Source of the DNA: Apus apus
Taxonomy: Eukaryota > Chordata > Aves > Apodiformes > Apodidae
Direction of reading: 5' to 3'
DNA: 64,000 nt
Assembly (NCBI RefSeq): GCF_020740795.1
Contig: NC_067285.1
Location: 115,197,008-115,261,007, forward strand
This document shows positions 24,001-30,934 of the stretch, in pieces (position 1 is the first letter of the stretch; each line of letters starts with the position of its first letter). The position numbers were made by a program, and so were the translations under genes. Below the pieces are notes generated by a model. That model had not been told where the DNA came from and searched no databases. It saw only the letters and a list, made by a program, of their open reading frames with translations.

Positions 24001-25814
24001 CACTCACCTTCATATGAGTGCATTCAATGTTACACAGAGAACACATATGTGGGAATATTCTTGGAGATGTGGCATAGTAGTCATTCATCATTGAGGGGGT
24101 GGGCAGTCTTTGTATCTTCTGGGAATCAGCCTGGAGAAAGGCAGGAAGCCACGATGCCTTCACGATCCCAAAAGGAGATTTAATGGGCCCCTCAGCCTTG
24201 GGCTGGAAGGGCTTCTGTCCTGCCCCCGGGGCACTGGGGGCAACCGACTGGCTTGTCCCAGATTCATGCTGGCTTCTCTCATGCTGGCTGAGTTTTGCAA
24301 GGAGTTCAGGTGAAAAAGGTGGGTGGCTTATTGGTGGCATCACGTGCTGGGTCATCGACTGCTGGACAAAAGTCAGCATGACAGGTGCCAGCATGGGTGC
24401 CAAGGGGGTGATCATAGGTGGCATCATGGGAGGCATGACAGGTGGCACTGCAGGCTGGGAGACAGGTGGCAACACAGGTGGCATGACTGGTGGGATTGCA
24501 GGCTGAGACACAGGTGGCATCATAGGTGGCATGACTGGAGGGACAGCAGGTTGGGACACAGGTGGCACCATAGGTGGCAGCACAGGTGGCACTGCAGGCT
24601 GGGAGACAGGTGGCACCATGGGTGGCATGACCAGAGGTATTGCAGGCTGGGAGACAGATGTCACCACGGTGAGTCCAGAGGGTGCCACACACAATCCGGA
24701 CACCTTTCCTGGAGTCTCCGCTGGAAAGAACGATGGAGCATTTGAGGAATCACTCTGGAACCCCGTCGGCTTTATTAACTCTTCAACTGGAAACACCGGA
24801 TTGCACGTCACGCTCGAGGAGGAGACACTCATGGACATGTTCTGCTCTCGTTGGAAGTCCTCCCTGTTCTCCCCGCTGGGTGCTTCGGGATTATAGACAC
24901 GTGGCTCCAGAGGCTCTGCAGGCAGCGCCTCGGGATTGTAGGGACGCACTTCCAGAGGATCTTCTGTGTAACCGTATTTGCTGGCGTGCCCATAATCAAT
25001 CACTTTGCTCTTGACTGCTGCCCCACTCGGGCCACCAACGGGCTCTTCCCCTCGGCTCTGGGGGTGCACACGAGAGGAGGAATGGCCCATCTTACGGATC
25101 CGGATTTCTCTCAAGATCAGGGGCATGTTTTCGGGCGTTAACTGTTCATCTGGATAGCGACTCAGCTCCTCCAGGTCTTCGTTGGACAGCCCAAAACTCG
25201 CCAAGATGCTGGAAGCGCTTTCGGGGGTGTAGCGGTTCTGGGCGTTGGAATTCTGCTCCGGGATCCGTGTCGAGGCAGATGGCTTCTGTCCAGTTGTCAC
25301 AGCTGGGCGGGGATTGCTGTCCCAGCAGCTCGTGTGGGGCTCACCCTTCTGCTCCTGGTGGAGGTTGGTCTTCTCCTTTACCTGCCTGGGGTCAGCCCTG
25401 TGCAGAGTTACCCGAACGTTTATCCTCTGGGAACCCGTCCACTGAAACGACTCCTGTCCCGAAAATCTTTGTGGTGCTCCTTGAGGTGTCCCAGCTGCAG
25501 GCTTTCTCTGAAGACCTCCTGCACCTCCTCCCCGAAAGGATCCCGGAGGCTTTGTGCCAGCTGGATTAGGTCCTCTCGGCCTCGGAGGTAAAGTTCCTCT
25601 AGGGCTAAACATGGTGCTTTTCAGCAATGCCTGGTTGAACCAAGCATGAGGGGGTGCAGAGCTGCTGGTGGCAAGTGAGGTCAACTGCTGAAGAGCCAAC
25701 TGGGTCTTAATTTGTGCAAGCTGTAAAGGAGGAGGGCCCAACAGAAGTGGGCTCCCAATGCCAAGGTTCAAGGAATTCACAAGTGGTGCGAAACTTTCCA
25801 AGAATAACACAAAG
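1323..25814 (-). CDS. ZNF638: ZNF638 (NP220), 5' portion, 17 coding exons, 3' end outside window
   Basis: Nuclear zinc-finger, RS and RRM protein of the MATR3/RBM20 group; the family binds cytidine-rich DNA/RNA and is linked to splicing, adipogenesis and silencing of unintegrated retroviral DNA (established knowledge). Exons in transcript order: 25814-24008, 17413-17352, 17068-17030, 14012-13711, 11814-11477, 11021-10875, 9250-9119, 8741-8683, 8507-8464, 7891-7820, 7014-6844, 6737-6678, 4505-4456, 3798-3667, 3521-3393, 3086-3045, 1463-1323. Every boundary has AG/GT and the phases join without a break, which strongly supports an intact gene. Recognised from conserved stretches such as [39 protein letters not shown] and KGYSVEEV. 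The exons after VLKNKNK (1323) lie off the left edge. Exon 6737-6678 is the least certain, being supported by splice sites and phase only. The codon start is unresolved (see the first exon). Confidence 0.95.
1464..3044. other. ZNF638 intron, no feature seen
   Basis: A 1.58-kb intron. A 238-codon plus-strand open stretch at 2160-2876 has no recognisable domain, has stop-poor but compositionally ordinary sequence, and overlaps open frames on the other strand, so it is not called. Confidence 0.6.
3393..4505 (-). CDS. ZNF638: ZNF638 RRM2 with preceding short exon
   Basis: Exon 4505-4456 encodes [17 protein letters not shown]. Exon 3798-3667 (132 bp) encodes [33 protein letters not shown] and [11 protein letters not shown]. 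Exon 3521-3393 (129 bp) encodes [34 protein letters not shown] and PQWSTVRDE. This is the best-conserved RRM in the window compared with human ([29 protein letters not shown]). The exon 4505 acceptor lies after an A-rich tract on the minus strand and is less ideal than the others. Confidence 0.94.
4886..5991 (-). mobile_element. CR1 LINE, 5'-truncated, reverse-transcriptase half still open
   Basis: About 1.1 kb. The minus strand is open for the C-terminal half of the reverse transcriptase: [35 protein letters not shown], the catalytic-loop [23 protein letters not shown] and [19 protein letters not shown]. The 3' end is the ATTCTATGATTCTATGAC-like tail at about 4886-4905. Truncated at the 5' end within the transferase, it was never autonomous here. 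A 20-bp sequence is duplicated in tandem at the 5' junction (5972-5991 and 5992-6011). It sits in the intron between ZNF638 exons 6678 and 4505. Confidence 0.93.
6678..8741 (-). CDS. ZNF638: ZNF638 basic/acidic linker exons between RRM1 and RRM2
   Basis: Five short exons (8741-8683, 8507-8464, 7891-7820, 7014-6844, 6737-6678) encode lysine-rich sequence ([52 protein letters not shown]), then a Glu-rich part ([20 protein letters not shown]) and [12 protein letters not shown]. All joins keep phase. This matches the human lysine-rich linker in composition rather than residue by residue. The donor at 7819 is the weaker GTCAGA. The acceptor before 7014 is a CAGCAG tandem that could add or drop one alanine. 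The 60-bp exon 6737-6678 rests on phase and splice sites only. Confidence 0.8.
7370..7733 (+). mobile_element. CR1 LINE 3' fragment
   Basis: Plus orientation, from CCCAGGGAGACCTCAGAGCA to CCATGATTCTATGAC. It contains the CR1 3' signature CCCTGGCCCAGGTTGCCCAG. Inserted in a ZNF638 intron, antisense to the gene. Confidence 0.88.
9119..11021 (-). CDS. ZNF638: ZNF638 RRM1 (two exons)
   Basis: Exon 11021-10875 encodes the first half of an RNA-recognition motif ([38 protein letters not shown]). Exon 9250-9119 gives the second half ([37 protein letters not shown]). The split falls between beta3 and the RNP1-equivalent strand, at the same place as in RRM2 of this gene, which is consistent with the RRMs having arisen by duplication. 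The intron between them holds a 1.2-kb CR1. As in MATR3-group RRMs the RNP1 aromatics are reduced. Confidence 0.92.
9421..10632 (-). mobile_element. CR1 LINE, 1.2 kb, decayed
   Basis: Minus orientation. Reverse-transcriptase pieces in several frames ([66 protein letters not shown]-like) show many frame breaks, so it is older than the copy at 4886. Lies inside the intron that splits RRM1 of ZNF638. Confidence 0.88.
11477..11814 (-). CDS. ZNF638: ZNF638 linker exon between RS domain and RRM1
   Basis: A 338-bp exon: [31 protein letters not shown], then a Ser/Lys/Pro-rich low-complexity stretch ending VPYNR. It matches human ZNF638 at DRKKALEDVVQ...EFNKQKHLEAA. No folded domain is visible; Ser, Pro, Lys and Glu dominate, as expected of a disordered linker. 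The acceptor is CTCACAG and the donor GTGAGT. Confidence 0.9.
13030..13570 (-). mobile_element. CR1 LINE 3' fragment, interrupted by a second CR1
   Basis: Minus-oriented CR1 end (AGAATCACAGAATTGCCACA onwards) whose sequence is interrupted at 13191-13312 and resumes with CATGTTTCTTGAATCCCTCC. Located in the intron between the RS and linker exons of ZNF638. Confidence 0.82.
13191..13312 (+). mobile_element. CR1 LINE 3' fragment nested in another CR1
   Basis: 122 bp, plus orientation, ending GGTCCTTCCCAACCATGATGATTCTGT. Flanked by CATCTA direct repeats at 13185-13190 and 13313-13318, and the host CR1 reads straight through when the insert is ignored. Confidence 0.75.
13711..14012 (-). CDS. ZNF638: ZNF638 RS-domain exon
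   Basis: A 302-bp exon encoding [15 protein letters not shown] followed by many Arg-Ser and Ser-Arg dipeptides ([48 protein letters not shown]). It corresponds to the human segment beginning NEGNRKENETPRRRS. RS domains mediate speckle localisation and splicing-factor contacts when phosphorylated (family knowledge). The exon is locally GC-rich (purine-poor on the plus strand), which produces several open shadow frames that are not genes. Confidence 0.94.
14091..14568 (+). mobile_element. Two abutting CR1 3' fragments
   Basis: Plus orientation. The first ends about 14226 (AATGATCTTGAAGGTCTTTT then CCAACCTGATTCTGTGT); the second begins GAGACCTCAGAGCACCTTCC and ends ATGTTTTATGATTCTAATT. The abutting copies indicate two separate insertions. 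Confidence 0.82.
14640..15340 (+). mobile_element. Possible solo LTR (fossil), weak
   Basis: Purine-rich sequence with a promoter-like ACTATATAAATACACACC at about 14919, in the layout expected of an avian LTR (purine-rich U3, TATA, downstream R/U5). Ends are not defined and no family is assigned. It may simply be intron. Confidence 0.25.
16455..16482. repeat. T-run followed by G-run
   Basis: A run of thirteen or more T, then AG, then fourteen or so G, directly beside the CR1 at 16487. A low-complexity site prone to assembly error. Confidence 0.8.
16487..16800 (-). mobile_element. CR1 LINE 3' fragment, divergent
   Basis: The minus strand encodes a CR1 tail ([40 protein letters not shown]). 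It belongs to a different and probably older subfamily than the GGTTGGAAGGGACCT copies. Confidence 0.8.
17030..17413 (-). CDS. ZNF638: ZNF638 exons completing the matrin-type zinc finger
   Basis: Exon 17413-17352 encodes [20 protein letters not shown] and contributes the two histidines that complete the C2H2 matrin/U1-like finger begun by CSLCNIEC in the previous exon. Exon 17068-17030 encodes [13 protein letters not shown]. Both are short (62 and 39 bp), have consensus AG/GTAAGG and AG/GTAACT borders, and join in phase to the RS exon through a split Arg codon. Splitting of the finger between two exons with a long intron (about 6.6 kb here) is visible directly. Confidence 0.93.
19629..20140 (-). 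mobile_element. CR1 LINE 3' fragment
   Basis: Minus orientation. The tail frame [20 protein letters not shown] and [18 protein letters not shown] is visible, and the 3' end is CATAGAATCATGGAATGGTT. In the large ZNF638 intron. Confidence 0.88.
20140..20450. other. AT-rich stretch, no recognised feature
   Basis: AT-rich non-repetitive DNA directly after the CR1 (ATTTACTAGATGACGTATTT; AAATATTTATAAAATGATGC). No gene or known element recognised. It could be old intron sequence or a conserved non-coding element. Confidence 0.4.
20948..21166 (-). mobile_element. CR1 LINE 3' fragment
   Basis: Minus orientation, CACAGAACCACAGGATGGTT to CCCAGAATTTCCTCCTAACA. Tail peptide as in the 19629 copy. Confidence 0.85.
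21319..21488 (-). mobile_element. CR1 LINE 3' fragment
   Basis: Minus orientation, GATCACAGAATGGTGAAGGT to CTGGGCAACCTATTCCAGGA; tail peptide [20 protein letters not shown]. Separated from the previous copy by 150 bp of other sequence. Confidence 0.85.
21490..24007. other. ZNF638 intron, unique sequence
   Basis: Part of the 6.6-kb intron that splits the zinc finger. Contains a short CA run (about 22650-22662) and no recognised element. Confidence 0.6.
24008..25814 (-). CDS. ZNF638: ZNF638 first visible coding exon: N-terminal region, proline repeat, first half of zinc finger
   Basis: A 1807-bp exon open throughout. The first in-frame ATG is at 25612-25610 (A at -3) and gives [15 protein letters not shown], aligning with the human ZNF638 amino end. 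The frame is also open for 67 codons above that ATG, up to the acceptor at 25814, with no ATG there, so translation may begin in an upstream exon I cannot place. Downstream come the conserved [20 protein letters not shown] block, [18 protein letters not shown], a five-copy 16-residue proline repeat (24416-24655), [12 protein letters not shown], then [20 protein letters not shown] and [12 protein letters not shown], which supplies the two cysteines of the matrin/U1-type finger. The donor GTGAGT follows Lys. The repeat has no counterpart of that length in human ZNF638 as I recall it. Confidence 0.95.
24416..24655 (-). repeat. Coding tandem repeat in ZNF638, five units of 48 bp
   Basis: Five exact-length 48-bp units encode 16-residue repeats of the form VSQPA(V/I)[10 protein letters not shown], about residues 320-399 counted from the Met at 25612. 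The units differ only by V/I/L/M and P/L swaps and the frame is kept. The low-complexity Pro/Met/Val stretch sits between the conserved N-terminal block and the zinc finger, and is probably disordered. The length probably varies between individuals or species. Confidence 0.9.
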
Positions 25815-28800
25815 CTGAAAGTTAAAAGACAAGTATTAGATTATTTCATCTTTTCACCTCCTTCACGCAGTGGGTTCTACAACCGGTGAGATAAACAACC
25901 CAAGTCACAAAATGGTATTTTCATGACAGTCTAAGCAGCACTTTGGATTTCAAAACTCTGGTGAACAAAATCATTTCCTTTCACTGCAGAAAACCTTAAT
26001 GTGCAGCGAACAGATATCAGGTAATTAAGTAAATGACCTTCACCCAACAAGCTCAGCCGCAGAGAACATACCCAGGGAGGACACTCTTCCAACAGCATTT
26101 TCTAAAACTTGACATTTCAGTTCTGAATGACAACATTGCTTGGATTAATTTACAATCAGAGCTATGAACCAGTGTATTAAAACCCCCTCCAAATGTTTAC
26201 ACGGTTTGAATTGTAAGTGGAATCATGATGTAGAGAATTCAACACTTGGACGTCAAACCATCACAGAATTGGTCCAAAGGCAGAACAGATTTCAGGAGGA
26301 CACTCCCATGACCACTCTCATGGGTAAACTACCATAGCCTGAAAGTATTCACAGGGTGTGACAATGTTTGAATTCTGTGCCTAGAACATTTCCATTTCCC
26401 AGATATTAAAGGCAAGATCTTGTATTGAAACAACTGTAAACAGAAAGGTGTAAAATCATACAGAGACAGAAACCACATACATACAAGCATTAAACAAGCA
26501 AGTGGCAACAGGAACCATTTATTTCAGCTGAAACCACTGAGATGGAGTCCTGTGAGGCAGGAGAAGGTACAAATACAGGTGGGATTGGACAAAGTGATGC
26601 TCATGCTAGTAGAAAAGCAGAGGCAGAGTTTTGGAAACACACTCCTGTAGCACACTCCAAGCAAGGCGCCTCCTCTGCCCAGTCCTGCAGAACGAGCACA
26701 CTTGAAGGGATCCCGAGAAACCCCCACTGCATCCCTCCTCAGGCTGCCACCTCCCATCACTGGATAACCTGTGGTTTCGTCCCTCTGGCAGCAATACAGT
26801 CAGTCTGAGCGAGTTTCAACAGCAGTTTCACCAGGCACCACTCTAACAGGGCTGGCAGACACTCCTGGGTGTTCCTGACCTCCTGTGCTGTATTTCTGCC
26901 GTGCTGAGGTTCTCATCTCACCACCACTAGCCCCACCACAGGCTTTGTTTCCAAATCTCACTTAAGTTGACCCCAAACAAAGAGTCTTCCAAGTAAATGG
27001 AGGTGCCTGCCATGTCTGTCATCTGGAAGGACTGAAGTTCTGAACCTTGAGCACCACAACTCAAAAAAGAAGACCAACACAGCTGCAGCCTGAAGGATGA
27101 ACCACAGAGAAGCTGCAGGAGACCCAGAGTCTACAGCTGAATTCCTGCACCTTGTTCCAACTGGCAAGTTCTTTTCCAGTTCTATTTGCAGTCATTTCAT
27201 TTTAACTAAGTACAAAGTGAAGCCAGGCCTAGGAGGAACAGTAGCTGCAGAAACATCAATCAGATCTCTATTACAAAAGCACACATACTAAAAGAAAGAT
27301 TCCCAGCAGAAAGCAACCCCAGAACTCCAGCCTCTCATCTAGAACTCCTTACCCAATTATCCCTCCTCCCTCAACACATTCAATCATACTGAAATGATAA
27401 CTGCATGTCAGGCCAGGTTTGTTCAAGGCAGTTGCAAAACAGGCTATGAAGCAAACTCCCCCTCAAAGCCAACTCTTCCTGTTCAGTTTTGCTGTTCTCC
27501 AGAACTCTCGTCACTGGAGGGCAAAAAAAAACACCTCTGGGCACATGATTTGGAAAGCAGTTGGAGAGAGAATAGCAAAGCCAGCCAGAGCAAAAAGAAG
27601 TGTGGGTGTATTAATAGGGCACCACTGTAAAAATAAACACACTGGTTTGCAAAGTGAAGAGGGAATATGGGCACATACCTACGTCACCCTAGAGAGGACT
27701 ATGGGAATAATCAGTTGAAAAGCAAAAACAGATGGAATTTCTTTTGCTTTTCAGTGAATATTCTAAGCTAGACTTGAGGATAACCTTTCCTCACCTTGTC
27801 TCAGCAGCAGTACTCCAAAATGAGGAAGCAACATCTTCCATTTTGGGTATTAAAAACATAAAAATACCCTTACTGAAGTAGATCAGAAGCCCAATGCCCT
27901 GTGTTCAACAGGAATTAAACCCTGATGTTATAAATTAATGTACTTTCTCCTAAGTCCTGAAACTCCCTTCAGCTGACAGCCTAAGGGCTGGAATGGCATT
28001 TCACCTAAGATGTTCGTTGACAAATTAATCAAGAGAACTTTCTCAGGAACAACAAACAAAGCCTATTCAGGTAATACGTTGCTACCGGACCTGTTAACTA
28101 ACCCTCAGAAAATGCTAAAACCAGTTTCAGAAGCAGCTCCTGCCTTAACATCCAGGCCACAAGAGCCACTTTCTCAGCCAGTGGCACTGGAAGGCACAGA
28201 TCAAACCCAGCCTCTTCAGGCCCAGAGAAGAGACACGGCACTAACATTTAAAAATACCTCCCTGGGTCAGGAAAATAAGAGAACAGAGACCAGGAATTTC
28301 CCTCTCAAACTACACCTGGCTATTAGCCAACAAAATCCAGAAGGCAGTTTTGTGATTTCTGTGCTGAAAGGTTCACGAAAAAGTTCCTAAGTACAGAGGA
28401 ACCTTGAAGCTGAGTTTTTTAATTACATTCCTGCTTGTTCTGCACAGCCCTCAGTGACTGCAGCCCCTCTGAAGGAAAACACTGAGGACTTCCCTCAGCC
28501 CCACACCACTGCAAATAGATTTCAGCAGATCCAAGAGACTGGTCTCCTCCTCACTGGCCTTACCTACATCTGAAGTCCCATCACATACTGACATCCAGTC
28601 ACGTGCTGCAGAGCAGCCATGGAGCCTTCATCAGCTGGGTCCCATACCTGACCTTTTCCAAAGAAATGCTGGAAATGACAGCTGAAAGATAAAGTGATGC
28701 CAAGACTAAGGAAACAATGGCCTGGATGTTTCAGGCTGGATGTTCACCTTCCCCTTCAGAAGAGGCTTTGTTTGGGGTGTGTCTGAGATCCTCCAGACTG

Positions 28801-29640
28801 CTTTTCCTGGTGCAGGGACCTCCTGACCAGGCTCAGGGCAGTGATCAAGCACCTTGCCTGATGCTCCATCATGAGCCCATGAAAAACAGGTGGAATTCCC
28901 CACAGACCACTGTCCTCACCTGACTGCTGGGAAAGGTCAGTCCTTGAAGCTTAACATTTCGGAATATCACAGAAAAGCCAAACGATCCCATTCTTGCTTT
29001 CTCTTCAATTCCATCAGTCCATTTTGCAAAGCTTCGCAACACGAAGATAAATGAAAAGCTCTGGCTACCTGCCAACACACTGGAGAGCCTTAAGGACAGC
29101 AGTTGTCTATGTGGTGGGTACAGATTCATCTTGTACCTTCCCAGGTTCAAGGATACAGCTAGAATAAGCTTTTACCCTCTTCCCCTACAACTCTCCTCCC
29201 TCTCCAGAGGAATCCTGTGTTTCCAGGATCCAAGGTCCACCTCTGGTGCAGTTAAGCTGCATGCCTGCTTGCAGAGTGCCTCTGTGCAGAGCTGATGCCA
29301 CCTAAGCAGAGACCCAGAGAAGGACGTCACCAACACTGACAGTTCACTAAAAATACACACAAAACTCCCCTCTCCTAGAGATACAGGAAGCAACAGTCAA
29401 AAGCAGTGGGCACAGACAGATTTGGAGAATCTGCCAGGTGGGAAAAAGGGAAATGCAGCCCTGACCAGCAATACTGGTAAGTTCAAGCTCTTGGTGCTAA
29501 AGGTGAAAAAAATGTCACCTCCATCTTGAAGCTGTCCCCTCTCAGTGGCCAGCTGTTCACCACCAGCAGAACCCCTGCAGTCAGCAGTGCAACACACAAA
29601 CCAACCACATACACAACCAGAGGACTGGGTCACAGGTCTG
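25815..29640. other. ZNF638 first long intron, no feature seen
   Basis: Unique AT-moderate DNA with short spurious frames only. If ZNF638 has an upstream coding exon supplying the initiator Met for the extended frame, it should lie between here and 35.9 kb, but I could not identify it. Confidence 0.55.
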
Positions 29641-29699
29641 GCAAGAAAGCCTCACAAGAACTGGAAGCTGCTCTCTCTAGGCTCAGGAGAAGGCTTCCT

Positions 29700-29990
29700 C
29701 TGAAGATCCAGCCTCCTGCAGTCCCTGGAAGGATAACTTGGCTACTGAAACTCAGGAAGCCCAGACAGATCCCACTGCCTGCCCTGACAGGAACGTGACT
29801 GGGAAGGTGCCAGCAGCCCAGCACCCACACAGCCCCCCAGTCCTGCACCCCTTCTCCATAGGACAGGAAGACTGATAAAGCCCATAGTATGAGATAGAGG
29901 AAGTATGAAAAGTGCAAGCACTGCCCAGCAGCAGCCAAAACAGCAGAGCGTGAGCAACCTGGCTCAATGCAGCCAGTTAACTTCATCCCA
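29700..29990 (-). mobile_element. Possible further ERVL-class LTR piece (fossil)
   Basis: The minus strand begins TCTGGCTGGGATGAAGTTAA and continues GTTTTGGCTGCTGCTGGGCA then GTGCTTGC, the same opening motifs as the LTRs to its right. The remainder is not convincing. Old and broken. Confidence 0.35.
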
Positions 29991-30934
29991 GCCAGAGCAG
30001 GGACAAAATGACACTGGCCTCACACTACCAAGCCAAGGTCAGCAGGGAGATAAACCACAAGGAGCCACTGCCAGAACACCTGCAGCTCCTCCAAGGGCCA
30101 GCTCGGTAGGATGTGAAGCATTAAACTAGCTGCATCTGCACCAGACTCCTCCATCCCTGCTGGTCCAACTCCAGCAACCTAAATTCCAGATCCCAAATAT
30201 GAGAAATTCAAGTTTGATACAAGTCAGACTTCTTCCTTAGAGGTACCGTATCAACTACACACGTTACAACAGCTTGAAAAGCAAACCAGATCATTTGCTT
30301 TCCTTCAAACCTATAAAAGCTCCCTGAACAGATGACCTGCATTTCCAACAAACACCATTTTATTACATGCACCCTATTACACGCCTCATCAACACCAAGC
30401 AAGCACCTCCCAAAAAGCAAACCCCCCAAAAGAACCAATTCAAAGACAGGCCTGCAGAAATCTGAAGTGAAAACGTGTCATTCCCTCCTGCCTCTCTGTA
30501 TTTTCCTCCTTGGCAATACTGGGAACAAGAGCCCTACAGCTGGAGCCCAGCTTGGTGCAAAGTCACCTCCCTCAGGTGTTTGTCACTGTCTGGCAGCTCC
30601 TGAATGCTCCCCATCCTTGCAGTCAGAAACACTTGTGGAACTCAGTGACAGGGAGTAACTGCTCCATTTCCTTCCCTTAGAACTGCCCAGGTCACTTAGG
30701 GGGCTCCAACTCCAAGCGACTGCCCCCATGCTGTCCTGCTGCTGACCCTGGTGGAAACCAGAGCTGAGCTGCAACCTGATGCACAGAACCAGCCACTGCG
30801 TGGGCTAAACATACCATCAGTGTTGTTAAGGATTAGTAAGACACTGACAGAAACCACTATGTGGCTATCTCAGGTATGAAAGCACCCAGAAAAAAAGCAA
30901 CAAAAGCTAAAATTTGATGCATAGTTAGGTGTAT

